Assembly: GCF_015354735.1 (NCBI RefSeq)
Contig: NZ_JACEFJ010000007.1
Span: 124,001 to 188,000, forward strand
Direction of reading: 5' to 3'
DNA from: Pararhodonellum marinum
GTDB taxonomy: Bacteria > Bacteroidota > Bacteroidia > Cytophagales > Cyclobacteriaceae
Length of the DNA stretch: 64,000 nucleotides
Position numbers and translations under genes: made by a program. Shown here piece by piece: positions 36,762 to 46,283 of the stretch (position 1 is the first letter of the stretch; each line of letters begins with the position of its first letter). A model generated the notes under the pieces. It saw nothing but the letters and a program-made list of their open reading frames with translations. It was not told the origin of the DNA and ran no database searches.

Positions 36762-38369
36762 ATGCAGGATATTGCATTCAACTCAGCAACAGATGTATTG
36801 GCTTCTATGGGACTGGAAAAGGTCAAGACTGCCTTTTGGAACTTGACACCAGCCGAATTGGTCGAGTATGCACTTCAAAATGGAGAAGGTAGCCTAACAG
36901 ACACTGGCGCATTGATGGCAGATACCGGTAAATTTACCGGACGTTCGCCCAAAGACCGGTTTATTGTCAAAGATGAAAAAACCGCGGATACCGTATGGTG
37001 GGGAGACATCAATATCCCCTTTGATGAAGAAAATTTCGACAGGCTGCATGAGAAAATGTTGTATTTTCTTGCAGACCGAGAAATCTATATCAGGGATGCC
37101 TATGCGGGTGCAGACCCCAACTATCGGCTCAACCTGAGGATTGTCAATACTTTCGCATGGCATAACTTATTCTGCCACAATCTTTTTTTAAGACCCAAAA
37201 AAGAGGAATTGGAGGAATTTGAACCAAATTTCACGATCATTTGTGCACCAGGTTTTGAAGCTGATCCTGCTTTGGATGGAACCCGGCAAAAAAACTTTGC
37301 CATTCTCAACATGACCAAAAGGATTATTTTGATTGGAGGAACTGCCTATGCTGGGGAAATGAAAAAGGGAATATTTTCTGTTTTAAATTACCTGCTTCCA
37401 CATGAACATGGCGTACTTTCTATGCACTGTTCAGCCAATGTAGGTGAAAAAGGAGACACCGCCATCTTTTTTGGGCTTTCAGGTACTGGAAAGACGACGC
37501 TGTCCGCTGATCCTAAAAGAGGCCTTATCGGAGATGATGAGCATGGATGGAATGAGAACAAAGTTTTCAATTTTGAAGGGGGCTGCTATGCCAAAGTCAT
37601 TGACTTGACCAAAGAAAAGGAACCGGATATCTGGGATGCCATCCGTTTTGGGGCCATCGTGGAAAATACCCGTTTTCACAAACACAGCAGGACGGTGGAT
37701 TATACCAATAAATCGGTAACTGAAAATACCCGTACTGCCTATCCGATCCATCACATTGCCAATGCCATAGAGCCATCATTGGCCGATATTCCCAAAAACA
37801 TCTTCTTTTTGACCGCAGATGCTTTTGGCGTGATTCCACCTATTTCCAAATTGAATAAAAGCCAGGCCATGTATCACTTTATTTCCGGCTATACGGCTAA
37901 AGTAGCAGGGACCGAGGTAGGTATCATCGAACCACAAACCACCTTTTCCGCCTGCTTTGGCGCGGCCTTCCTTCCGCTGCATCCCACCAAATACGCCACG
38001 CTTTTCGGAGAAAAAATCGAAAAACATCAAGTCAACGTATGGCTGATCAATACAGGCTGGACAGGAGGACCTTATGGAATTGGATCAAGGATGAAATTAA
38101 AGTATACCCGTGCCATGATCACCGCTGCACTGGAAGGGCACCTGGATGAGGTGGAGTATTTCACCCATCAGGTATTTAGGGTTAAGATACCACTTACCTG
38201 CCCTGAAGTGCCTGCTGAGGTATTGCGTCCCCGAGAAACATGGGCAGACAAAACGGCTTATGATGCCAAAGCAAATGATTTGGCCAAGGCATTTATCAGG
38301 AATTTTGAGAAATACCGTGATTTTGCAACCAGCGATATTTTGGCCGGTGCACCTCAAGTTCATGAATAA
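36762..38369 (+). CDS. pckA: Phosphoenolpyruvate carboxykinase (ATP)
   Basis: PckA converts oxaloacetate to phosphoenolpyruvate with ATP, a key step of gluconeogenesis. The 535-residue product has the kinase P-loop GLSGTGKT at about 238-245, the RSPKDRF substrate site near 62 and metal-binding region DDEHGW. The ATG at 36762 gives MQDIAFNSA, the normal length; an upstream ATG at 36681 would add 27 residues across the predicted promoter and is rejected. The gene is monocistronic with its own terminator. Confidence 0.96.
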   Translation: MQDIAFNSATDVLASMGLEKVKTAFWNLTPAELVEYALQNGEGSLTDTGALMADTGKFTGRSPKDRFIVKDEKTADTVWWGDINIPFDEENFDRLHEKMLYFLADREIYIRDAYAGADPNYRLNLRIVNTFAWHNLFCHNLFLRPKKEELEEFEPNFTIICAPGFEADPALDGTRQKNFAILNMTKRIILIGGTAYAGEMKKGIFSVLNYLLPHEHGVLSMHCSANVGEKGDTAIFFGLSGTGKTTLSADPKRGLIGDDEHGWNENKVFNFEGGCYAKVIDLTKEKEPDIWDAIRFGAIVENTRFHKHSRTVDYTNKSVTENTRTAYPIHHIANAIEPSLADIPKNIFFLTADAFGVIPPISKLNKSQAMYHFISGYTAKVAGTEVGIIEPQTTFSACFGAAFLPLHPTKYATLFGEKIEKHQVNVWLINTGWTGGPYGIGSRMKLKYTRAMITAALEGHLDEVEYFTHQVFRVKIPLTCPEVPAEVLRPRETWADKTAYDAKANDLAKAFIRNFEKYRDFATSDILAGAPQVHE

Positions 38370-38395
38370 CCAAACTAAACTGAATATAGACCCGG

Positions 38396-38423
38396 AAAGG
38401 ATGCCTAAGGCATCCTTTTTTTT
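38396..38423 (+). terminator. Terminator of pckA
   Basis: Stem GGATGCC/GGCATCC, loop TAA, then eight T. Confidence 0.9.
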
Positions 38424-38530
38424 GTTTGTGGTTGATTACTTTTACTTTCTACGGCACCTACTGAAAAAAAGAGTTTTGCCTAAATGGGTCAAATTTTTTA
38501 CCTTCCTGATAACCATTACAATAGCTGACC

Positions 38531-39397
38531 ATGAAAAACATTGCTGCTTCTCTACTCGTGCTGGTTTTGATTACCTCTGCAAAAGCACAAACATTAAAGA
38601 TTTTGATGATAGGAGCACATCCTGATGATTGTGAGATCAAGGGAGGTGGAACGGCAGCCATTTTTGTATCTATGGGACACGAAGTGAAATTCATTTCGGT
38701 CACCAACGGGGATGCAGGCCACATGGAAGAAGGCGGAGGGATGTTGGCCAAGCGCAGGTATGAGGAAACCCAAGAAGTGGCCAAAAGACTCGGGATTACC
38801 TATGAGGTACTGGACAACCATGATGGTGAATTACTGCCTACCCTACCCATTAGGCTTGATATCATCAGGCTGATCCGAGATTGGGAAGCTGATGTGGTCA
38901 TATCTCACAGAAGCAACGACTACCATCCAGACCATAGGTATACGGCTATTTTGGTCCAGGATGCGGCATTTATGGTGGGTGTACCCAATATTGCATCAGA
39001 TACCCCTCCTCTCCGTAAAAATCCGGTATTTCTTTATTACCAGGACTATTTCCAAAAACCCTATCCCTTTCAACCAGATATCGCCGTGGACATCAGCTCT
39101 GTCATTGATCAGAAAATCCACGCTCTAGACGCACACCGATCCCAGTTTTACGAATGGCTACCATGGATCGGAGGATATGCCGAAGAGGTCCCCGAAGGCG
39201 AAGAAGAACGCAAAAAATGGTTGGCCTCAAAAAGATCAGGCACTATCGCACCAGAAGCCCAAAAGGCATTGGAAAAATGGTACGGTAAAGATAAAGCCTC
39301 CACAGCCCAACATACGGAACTTTTCGAAATCTGTGAATATGGTACCCAACCAGATCAAAATGAAATTAAAAGACTATTTCCGATGCTGGGAAATTAG
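38531..39397 (+). CDS. PIG-L family deacetylase, exported
   Basis: A zinc-dependent N-deacetylase of the GlcNAc-PI/LmbE family. The 288-residue protein opens with a cleavable signal peptide (about residues 1-19, ending AKA), then the motif AHPDD at 29-33 with zinc ligands His30 and Asp33. A second metal region, SHRSNDYHPDHR, lies near 122-133. The signal peptide places it in the periplasm, so it likely acts on amino sugars or glycoconjugates outside the cytoplasm. Substrate unknown. Confidence 0.9.
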   Translation: MKNIAASLLVLVLITSAKAQTLKILMIGAHPDDCEIKGGGTAAIFVSMGHEVKFISVTNGDAGHMEEGGGMLAKRRYEETQEVAKRLGITYEVLDNHDGELLPTLPIRLDIIRLIRDWEADVVISHRSNDYHPDHRYTAILVQDAAFMVGVPNIASDTPPLRKNPVFLYYQDYFQKPYPFQPDIAVDISSVIDQKIHALDAHRSQFYEWLPWIGGYAEEVPEGEEERKKWLASKRSGTIAPEAQKALEKWYGKDKASTAQHTELFEICEYGTQPDQNEIKRLFPMLGN

Positions 39398-39682
39398 CCA
39401 ATTCATTTTTTATGGTAATGCCTGCTGATTTTAGATTACCTCTCTTGGAATATGAAGATATTTTCCAACGCTTATGCGCCACCTTTGAAAATGATTTTGA
39501 TCGATTCAGTGGCTGTCAGAATTCCTAAAATCAATTTTTACCTAATTATAGAATAAATCCCAGCACACGTCATTTTTGTGCGACTCATCGATTTGACCTT
39601 TAAGTGGGGAAATCATTAAACGATCGGCAATACAAGAACAATTTCTTCTCCTTTTCCGTGGCGGCATTAATGGTTTATTTGT
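39398..39682. other. Intergenic region before the cyclophilin gene
   Basis: Nothing recognisable beyond short AT-rich stretches; no open frame or hairpin of note. The likely promoter box follows at 39683. Confidence 0.5.
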
Positions 39683-39690
39683 TAAATTTG
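39683..39690 (+). promoter_or_regulatory. Possible -7 box of the cyclophilin gene
   Basis: TAAATTTG is an exact TAnnTTTG match 13 bases before the ATG, implying a very short leader. Confidence 0.38.
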
Positions 39691-39703
39691 GAAAAAAAAG
39701 CCA

Positions 39704-40147
39704 ATGACTACAGGAGAAATCCATACCCAAAAAGGCGTGATGAAAGTTGAGTTTTATGACAACGACGCGCCCCTTGCAGTTGCAAATTTTGTAAAATTAT
39801 CTAAATCAGGGTTTTATGATGGACTTACTTTCCATCGGGTCATACCCAATTTTGTCATACAAGGAGGCTGTCCCAAAGGTACTGGGGCAGGTGGTCCAGG
39901 TTACACCATCAAATGCGAATTGGATGGGGAAAATCAATACCATGAACGAGGAGTACTTTCCATGGCCCACGCCGGTAAAAATACTGGGGGCTCTCAGTTT
40001 TTTATTTGTCATAGCAGAGATAACACTAGTCATTTAGACAGGAAGCACACTTGTTTTGGTAAAGTAACAGAAGGTTTGGAAATCATTGATCAAATAAGAC
40101 AAGGTGATAAGATTGATAAAATCACCATCAACAAAACGGAAGCATAA
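39704..40147 (+). CDS. Peptidyl-prolyl cis-trans isomerase, cyclophilin type
   Basis: It speeds proline isomerisation in protein folding. The 147-residue protein is a single cyclophilin domain without signal peptide, so it is cytoplasmic. Characteristic stretches are [15 protein letters not shown] (about 44-58) containing the catalytic Arg, [10 protein letters not shown], and [16 protein letters not shown] (about 85-100). The length is that of compact bacterial PpiB-like proteins. A strong terminator follows. Confidence 0.93.
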   Translation: MTTGEIHTQKGVMKVEFYDNDAPLAVANFVKLSKSGFYDGLTFHRVIPNFVIQGGCPKGTGAGGPGYTIKCELDGENQYHERGVLSMAHAGKNTGGSQFFICHSRDNTSHLDRKHTCFGKVTEGLEIIDQIRQGDKIDKITINKTEA

Positions 40148-40148
40148 A

Positions 40149-40187
40149 AAATAAGCTGATCCCTACTATAGGATCAGCTTATTTTTT
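40149..40187 (+). terminator. Terminator of the cyclophilin gene
   Basis: Perfect 14-bp stem AAATAAGCTGATCC/GGATCAGCTTATTT with an 8-base loop and a T-run. Confidence 0.9.
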
Positions 40188-40273
40188 CTAAATTGATTGA
40201 TGATTGGCCAAAGGAAACTTTTCAGTACTTAACTATTTCGGATTTCTAATAATCAACTTTAATACTTAAATCG

Positions 40274-40678
40274 ATGAAAAAAATAATAACGGTAGGAAGT
40301 TTGATCCTATTCATCTTTCTGATTGGCTTTTTCTTCTGGAGATTTTATTTTGTATTCGGTGAAGGCGTAAAAGCCGGGGAATTAAATTATTTTGAAAAGA
40401 AAGGCTACATGTTTAAAACCTGGGAAGGAAGACTGGTACAGGAAGGATTTCAGAGTCCCAACCCGGGCAGCCTACAAAGCAACGAATTCCGGTTTAGTGT
40501 AGCGGATGATGAAGTAGCCAGCCAATTGGATCGGGCAAGCGGGAAGTTTGTGGAGCTTCGTTACAAGGAATACCTCAGTCCAATCCCATGGAGAGGAGCA
40601 AGTAACTTTGTGGTGACAGAGGTATTGCAAGTCGGGGATAGCCGTCGTGGTCCATCTGAAAGGCATCCTATCGAGTGA
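40274..40678 (+). CDS. Small membrane-anchored protein, conserved in the phylum
   Basis: The function is unknown. The 134-residue product has one N-terminal membrane helix (about 4-25) and a soluble domain with GVKAGELNYFEKKGYMFKTWEGRL (about 35-58 in part) and a late SNFVVTEV. From memory, relatives of this layout are sometimes mislabelled as 6-phosphogluconate dehydrogenase, for which nothing here gives support: there is no Rossmann motif. It is probably periplasmic and anchored in the inner membrane. Confidence 0.78.
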   Translation: MKKIITVGSLILFIFLIGFFFWRFYFVFGEGVKAGELNYFEKKGYMFKTWEGRLVQEGFQSPNPGSLQSNEFRFSVADDEVASQLDRASGKFVELRYKEYLSPIPWRGASNFVVTEVLQVGDSRRGPSERHPIE

Positions 40679-40738
40679 TTCCCTACAAATATGCGGCGAA
40701 CATCTTAGGTGTTTTTTTAAAATCACCTATCTATTATT

Positions 40739-43036
40739 CTATTCAAGTGATTTTTTTTGATAAAGCAAATAGCCGTAATGAAAAAACAGGCCCCATTGTC
40801 TGTCTTTTGGGCTGTACATGTTGATACTCAATCCAAGGGGACCCACGGTGGAATCTACCACATAGGTAAGTGCTGTTACCCAATTGATTGGATTAAAAGA
40901 GGTTTCTAATGTGGAAGTCTGAAGAGAAGTAGCACGATATTGCCTTACCGGAGCCATTGCGTACACTTCCGCCCTTACATGTTGTTTGCCAAAAGTCCTG
41001 AATACCTGCTTGACCCCCAAAGCAGCATAACCCACTGCCCTTAAATCCGGGATAAACAAGGCAGGGCTATCCTGTAGCGGCTCAAAAGCCATGGAATTGA
41101 TGACACCTGCCTGGTAGGAAGAAAAATTTCCCTGTGTGGAATAATATCCCTGTCCAAAAGCTCCTAAACTGTACCAATCCGTCACTTTATAATATCGGTC
41201 AAAAGTCCCATTGAAAGTCCAAAAAGCGTGGTTTTTGGTTAAAAAATTGCCCTGTTCCAAAGTACTTCCTGGTTGCAGCTGTTCCTGTCCCAACACCAGC
41301 CTCATCTTAAAAAAAGAAGCAGAACCTTGGGTAGGGTATTGTTTTTTATCCAGATTGAATTTATCCAAATCCATCCCGAAGACACCCCCTTTAAATTGCA
41401 TTCGATCCAAGGTATCGGCGGCACTGAAGGTGGAAGTGTGACTGAACCTATCCGAATTGTTGAAGTGATCCGCTGTGATTTGCATCATGGTTGTTTTGCC
41501 GGTGGACCAGCCCAATGCCGCCCCTACTTTCCTGTCGATCCTTTGAACAATAGAAGTGGTTTCACCGGACAGGATCAAATCCCTTCCTGTGAGATAATCC
41601 CATCGATTAAAGGTAAAGCTAGGCCTGAAATAAAGGTTGAAGGCTGGATTAAGGTCAAACCTTGAACTCATTTGAAAGGCATTGTAAAATCTCCCAATGG
41701 CACCATTGATACTGAAGGATTGGGCAGCTTTACCAAATCGAAAGTAATTCATCCCCAAATAAGCAAAAGTGGAATTTCTACTGCTGATGTTCCCTCCCAA
41801 CTCTGCGGTAAAAAGATTATCAACAGTTCCGGTCATCTTGAACAAAAATTCATCCGTCTCCTCATCATAAACCACAGAAGGGATCAAACTTTGGAAATGT
41901 TTGGTTCCCACCAATTGAAAATATCCTATTTCAATGTCCCTTAAGGTATACCTCTCATTTTCAGTATTGAAAAACTTGGTGATATACGCGCTCTTTTTTG
42001 GAGAAAGGTTGTCAAAGGTAATTTCACTGATGATCAGCTCTTCAGATCGATGTTGAAAGGGTTTTCGTTTTATTTCCAGTTGATCCTTATTCGTTCTGTG
42101 AGCGATTTTTGATTCAATTTCATCCAAATTTCTTAATGTAGCCTCATAACCAAGCTCAATCAGCCGGTTGGCATCTTTAAAATCGAACGCCGTAAAACCC
42201 TCAAGATCTGGCTGAATAAAAATGTCTTTATCAGTGAGTTTGGTGCTATCGGTTTTGTCTAAAAACATAAAAACAAAGCTTTCCCCCAGCACATCCTGAT
42301 CTTTATCAAAGGGGTATTCAAGGTATTTATTTACAGACACATTGACCCCAATGACCCGGTCCACCCCAAGTTCCTCCCGGGCAACTTCCACCGGGAAATT
42401 GTTGTAAAGACCTCCATCAAACAGATACATGTCATTGTTCCTAATGGGGCGGTAGAAAAAAGGAACGGTCATGGTGGACCGAACCGCCCTGCCCAAACTA
42501 CCTGATTTTAGGCTGATGGCTTTTTGGGTGAATACATCGGCTGCCACTACTCTCAAAGGAACCATCAGGCTGTCAAAATTCCCTTTGCTTATACCAGAAG
42601 CCGTGGCAAGGAGTTCTTCCATGACAAAATTCAAAGCCCGGTCGCTGGCCAAGGGATTGTCGATTCTGATATCAAAAGGCCACTCCACATCAAAGTTGAG
42701 CTGCAGAATATCCGGCTTTTTCCTGCTTCTTTCCAGCCTTTCAAAAAAAGCGTCAGACAGTTTTCCGTCTACCCAATTCTGAAAATCACTGGACAGGATG
42801 ATTTCTTCCATTTCACTGGGACTATAGCCGGCAGCATACATGGCCCCTATCAACCCACCCATACTTGTACCTGTCACGGCATCTATGGGAATCCCGTTTT
42901 CCTCCAAAGCCTTTAATACACCAACATGAGCAATACCTTTTGCACCTCCCCCGCTAAGGACCAAACCGATCCTTTCTTGAGCGTTGACTAGCATAGGGAT
43001 GATAAGGAAAAACAAAAGGCAGAGGTATTTGAACAT
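40739..43036 (-). CDS. Patatin-like phospholipase fused to an outer-membrane barrel
   Basis: The 765-residue protein looks like a type Vd (PlpD-like) autotransporter phospholipase. From the ATG at 43036: signal peptide (1-19, ending VNA), patatin domain (about 22-310) with oxyanion hole GGGAKG (29-34), nucleophile Ser58 in GTSMGG and Asp207 in DGG; a POTRA-like segment (about 330-420); and a C-terminal BamA-type barrel (about 430-765). Catalytic Ser and Asp are both present. A longer start at 43078 overlaps the predicted promoter. It could act on the cell's own lipids or be displayed outside. Confidence 0.9.
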   Translation of the reverse strand: MFKYLCLLFFLIIPMLVNAQERIGLVLSGGGAKGIAHVGVLKALEENGIPIDAVTGTSMGGLIGAMYAAGYSPSEMEEIILSSDFQNWVDGKLSDAFFERLERSRKKPDILQLNFDVEWPFDIRIDNPLASDRALNFVMEELLATASGISKGNFDSLMVPLRVVAADVFTQKAISLKSGSLGRAVRSTMTVPFFYRPIRNNDMYLFDGGLYNNFPVEVAREELGVDRVIGVNVSVNKYLEYPFDKDQDVLGESFVFMFLDKTDSTKLTDKDIFIQPDLEGFTAFDFKDANRLIELGYEATLRNLDEIESKIAHRTNKDQLEIKRKPFQHRSEELIISEITFDNLSPKKSAYITKFFNTENERYTLRDIEIGYFQLVGTKHFQSLIPSVVYDEETDEFLFKMTGTVDNLFTAELGGNISSRNSTFAYLGMNYFRFGKAAQSFSINGAIGRFYNAFQMSSRFDLNPAFNLYFRPSFTFNRWDYLTGRDLILSGETTSIVQRIDRKVGAALGWSTGKTTMMQITADHFNNSDRFSHTSTFSAADTLDRMQFKGGVFGMDLDKFNLDKKQYPTQGSASFFKMRLVLGQEQLQPGSTLEQGNFLTKNHAFWTFNGTFDRYYKVTDWYSLGAFGQGYYSTQGNFSSYQAGVINSMAFEPLQDSPALFIPDLRAVGYAALGVKQVFRTFGKQHVRAEVYAMAPVRQYRATSLQTSTLETSFNPINWVTALTYVVDSTVGPLGLSINMYSPKDRQWGLFFHYGYLLYQKKSLE

Positions 43037-43075
43037 GTGGGTTTGCGCGAAAAAATAAGGTCGGAGTAATCTGGG

Positions 43076-43083
43076 CAAAATTA
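43076..43083 (-). promoter_or_regulatory. Possible -7 box of the patatin-barrel gene
   Basis: The minus strand reads TAATTTTG, an exact TAnnTTTG; it implies a start near 43069 and thus the ATG at 43036. Confidence 0.42.
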
Positions 43084-43274
43084 AGGGATTTCAGTAAGCT
43101 TTACATGAATTGAACGAACTTAAAAATTGAAAAATATTTCTCCTTGCAAAAAAACGTAAATGGAGTTTGACTGTTCAGTCTATCTATATTTTAGGTTAAA
43201 ACAAAAAATCTTGATTTAAGACTGAAATCAAATTTAACCCGAAGTTTGCAGCCTCTTTAAAGTATTCTCAACAT

Positions 43275-44561
43275 CTACCCAAACAATGCCCCTGCAATTG
43301 TGGCTGTCATCATACAAGCTAACGTAGCAGCCAATAAGGCCTGCATGCCCAGCTTTGATAGATTGCCTTGCTGATTGGGAGCAATGCTTCCAATGCCACC
43401 CACCTGTATGGCGATGGAACTGAAATTGGAAAATCCGCATAGGGCATAAGTGGCAATGACAATCGATTTGGGGCTTAGCTGATTGGCTTCCTTCATTTCG
43501 GCCAGTCCTAAATAAGCCACAAATTCATTGATGACGGTCTTTTGACCAAGAAGTGAACCCACCTTCAGGGTATCTCCCCATTCCACACCAATTACCCAGG
43601 CAAAAACCCGGAAAACCTGACCTAATATGTATTCCATAGAAAATCCAGTAAATTCTCCTCCGGTAGTTGAGGCCACCAAGGCATTTAAACCCGTGTATTC
43701 ACCGATAAGACCTGATAAGATGTAGTTCAAAGCGGCAATGACCGCTATAAAGGCCAGGAGCATCCCCCCCACATTTAGCGCCAGTTTGAGCCCTTCAGAT
43801 GCACCAATGGACATGGCGTCGATAAGGTTTACCCCTAGATTTTCTTCATTGACCTGCAGTTCGGCGTTTAGGTTTTCTTTGTTGACCTCCGGTACGATGA
43901 TTTTGGACATGACGATGGCGGCTGGCGCGTTCATGATACTCGCTCCCAGAAGGTAAGCTGCAAAGCGGGTCTGTTCTTCCAAGCTGTCCCCGCCCAAAAA
44001 GGCCACATATCCAGCCAAAACCCCTCCCGCAATGGTGGCCATGCCCCCTGTCATCAGGCACATGAGCTCCGACTTTGTCATATTGGGGATAAAAGGCCTA
44101 ACCAAAAGGGGGGCTTCTGTTTGTCCCAAAAAGATGTTTCCGGCTGCTGATAGACTCTCCGGCCCTGAAAGCCTCATGGTCTTGGACATCACCCATGCAA
44201 TGCCGTAGACTACTTTTTGCAAGACACCCAGATAATAGAGGCCGGCTGAGACTGTGGAAAAGAAGATAATGGTAGGAAGTACTTTGAATGCAAAAATGAA
44301 TCCGAAAGAGTCAGAGGCCAAATCTCCGAAAATAAACATGGCACCAGCTTCCGAAAAACTAAGGAACTTAACGAAGGCCTTGCTGACCGTAGCGAAAATG
44401 GAGGCCACAAAAGCAACTTTGGTGATCAAAAAACCAAAAACAGCCTGTAGGCAAACCCCTATCCCGACCAATCTCCAATCTACGTTCTTTTTATTGGCGG
44501 AAAAAAGCAAAGCCACCCCAAGCAAGACAAAGATACCCAGCAAACCTCTTATGTAATCCAT
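43275..44561 (-). CDS. Concentrative nucleoside transporter (CNT/NupC family)
   Basis: A sodium- or proton-driven nucleoside importer. The 428-residue membrane protein carries the family's core motif GQTEAPLLVRPF (about 146-157), followed by MTGGMATIAGGVLAGY, and later NEFVAYLGLAEM and a C-terminal ALCGFSNFSSIAIQVGGIG, all typical. About 8-12 helices are evident. It is separated from the upstream bifunctional nuclease gene by a terminator and is likely transcribed on its own. Confidence 0.92.
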   Translation of the reverse strand: MDYIRGLLGIFVLLGVALLFSANKKNVDWRLVGIGVCLQAVFGFLITKVAFVASIFATVSKAFVKFLSFSEAGAMFIFGDLASDSFGFIFAFKVLPTIIFFSTVSAGLYYLGVLQKVVYGIAWVMSKTMRLSGPESLSAAGNIFLGQTEAPLLVRPFIPNMTKSELMCLMTGGMATIAGGVLAGYVAFLGGDSLEEQTRFAAYLLGASIMNAPAAIVMSKIIVPEVNKENLNAELQVNEENLGVNLIDAMSIGASEGLKLALNVGGMLLAFIAVIAALNYILSGLIGEYTGLNALVASTTGGEFTGFSMEYILGQVFRVFAWVIGVEWGDTLKVGSLLGQKTVINEFVAYLGLAEMKEANQLSPKSIVIATYALCGFSNFSSIAIQVGGIGSIAPNQQGNLSKLGMQALLAATLACMMTATIAGALFG

Positions 44562-44648
44562 TCAGTCATAGATTATATGGATCAAAATACGATTTCATTT
44601 AAATCTAAGGTATGCATTTGGGTAAATAAAGCTTTAAGAATAAATAGC

Positions 44649-44673
44649 AAAAGCCTGAGGTATTTCAGGCTTT
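44649..44673 (-). terminator. Terminator of the etfB-etfA-nuclease operon
   Basis: Inverted repeat AAAGCCTGA/TCAGGCTTT with a 6-base loop, ending in four T on the minus strand, 10 bases after the nuclease stop. Confidence 0.7.
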
Positions 44674-44682
44674 CGTTGCATA

Positions 44683-45282
44683 TCAATTTCTTTTGTTGAT
44701 TTCGTCCCGGATTTTGGCAGCTCTTTCGTAATCTTCATTTTTGATGGCTTTGTCCAGCATCTGATTGAGTTTGTCCAGGCTGAAATCCTTTAAAGAACTT
44801 TCCGATTTTGCTTTGGCCGTAGAATAGGCTTTGGGTTTTGAGGTCATTTTTTCCTTGGATTCACCCTCTTCAGTAAACTCTATCCCTGCCTCTGACATCA
44901 CCTTGGTAGCGCAATAAATGGGAGCGTCAAAACGCACCGCTATGGCAATGGCATCAGATGGCCTGCTGTCAATTTCGATCTTTTTCCCAGTACTTTGACA
45001 CACGATTTTGGCGTAGAAAACCCCTTCCCTCATGTCAGAAATCAAAATATAGTCTATGGTGAATTCAAAACTGGTGGAGAAGGATTTGAATAAATCGTGC
45101 GTCATTGGTCGGTTGGGAATGATTTTCTCAATCTCAATGGCGATGGCTTGCGCCTCAAACATCCCGATCACAATGGGCAGTCTCCTTCGACCTTCCACCT
45201 CCCCCATCACCAGGGTAAAGGAACCTGATTGGGAATGGTTGGACGATAAACCCAAAATTTCTAATTCAACAGTATTGTCCAC
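44683..45282 (-). CDS. Bifunctional nuclease-family protein (DUF151) with UVR motif
   Basis: The family was named for a plant enzyme with DNase and RNase activity; the bacterial role is unsettled. Residues 1-140 form the BFN domain (VMGEVEGRRRLPIVIGMFEAQAIAIEI near 25-50, then DSRPSDAIAIAVR near 103-115). Residues 165-199 are a UvrB/UvrC-type helical motif (LDKAIKNEDYERAAKIRDEI), which usually mediates protein contacts. The gene starts 6 bases after the etfA stop, so it is probably part of the etfBA operon. Confidence 0.88.
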   Translation of the reverse strand: MDNTVELEILGLSSNHSQSGSFTLVMGEVEGRRRLPIVIGMFEAQAIAIEIEKIIPNRPMTHDLFKSFSTSFEFTIDYILISDMREGVFYAKIVCQSTGKKIEIDSRPSDAIAIAVRFDAPIYCATKVMSEAGIEFTEEGESKEKMTSKPKAYSTAKAKSESSLKDFSLDKLNQMLDKAIKNEDYERAAKIRDEINKRN

Positions 45283-45288
45283 GAAAAT

Positions 45289-46254
45289 TTATTTATTGGC
45301 TTTGATAGCTTCGGTTAGTTTTGGAACCACCTCAAAAGCATCACCTACAATCCCATAATCCGCAGCCTTGAAGAAAGGCGCTTCGGGATCCTTGTTGATG
45401 ACTACAATGTATTTAGATCCATTTACACCTGCAAGATGTTGAATCGCCCCTGAAATTCCAACTGCAACATACAAAGAAGGTGCAACTTTTACGCCTGTTT
45501 GGCCGACATGCTCATGATGCGGTCTCCATCCTATGTCAGAAACCGGTTTGGAACAGCCTGTGGCCGCTCCGAGTTCTTTGGCAAGGTCCTCAATCATGTC
45601 CCAGTTTTCAGGACCCTTCATGCCTCTGCCGCCCGAGACCACGATGTCTGCTTCCGGCAACAAAACCTCACCGGTGGCTTGGTCTGTTGAGGTGATTTTG
45701 GCTGCAAAATCCTTATCCTCCAAATTGGCCTCAAATTTTTCCACCGTTGCTTCACCTCCATCCGTTTTGAGATTTATCGCATTCTTTTTGACTGCTAGGA
45801 TTTTGTTATCCGAGGTAATGCTGGTTTCTGCAAATGCCTTTCCGGTGTATATGCTTCTTTTTACCGTGTAGCCTCCTTCGGTTTCAGGAAGCTCCACCAC
45901 ATTGGATACCAAACCTGCTTTCAACTGTACCGCCAATCTAGCGGCTACGGCATCTCCTAGTGAAGATTTGGCCAATACAAGGGTATTTGCTCCCACTTTT
46001 TGGAAAACCTGTCCCACCGCATTGGCATGGGCCTGAATAATTCCTACTGACAGCTTTTCGTCAGCTACATGATACACCTTTGCCGCTCCCGCTGAACCGG
46101 CTTTAACCAGCTCTTCAAAAGAAATATTGCCCAAAGCTACGGCCACTACCTCACCGCCCACTTTCGAAGACAAAGCATGGGCATAAGATACCGCCTCCAG
46201 TGAGGACTTTTTAACTGCTCCTTCGGTGTGTTCAAGATATACTAATATCGACAT
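45289..46254 (-). CDS. etfA: Electron transfer flavoprotein alpha subunit (EtfA/FixB)
   Basis: EtfA holds the FAD that passes electrons from acyl-CoA dehydrogenases toward the quinone pool. The 321-residue protein has the N-terminal adenine-nucleotide-alpha-hydrolase-like domain (1-185) and a C-terminal FAD domain with VVSGGRGMKGPENW (about 207-220), GWRPHHEHVGQTG (about 242-254) and GISGAIQHLAGVNGSKYIVVIN in two stretches. It follows etfB by 29 bases and precedes the nuclease gene by 6. Confidence 0.96.
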   Translation of the reverse strand: MSILVYLEHTEGAVKKSSLEAVSYAHALSSKVGGEVVAVALGNISFEELVKAGSAGAAKVYHVADEKLSVGIIQAHANAVGQVFQKVGANTLVLAKSSLGDAVAARLAVQLKAGLVSNVVELPETEGGYTVKRSIYTGKAFAETSITSDNKILAVKKNAINLKTDGGEATVEKFEANLEDKDFAAKITSTDQATGEVLLPEADIVVSGGRGMKGPENWDMIEDLAKELGAATGCSKPVSDIGWRPHHEHVGQTGVKVAPSLYVAVGISGAIQHLAGVNGSKYIVVINKDPEAPFFKAADYGIVGDAFEVVPKLTEAIKANK

Positions 46255-46283
46255 CGTAATTTGTTTTTTAGTTAAATTTGGGA

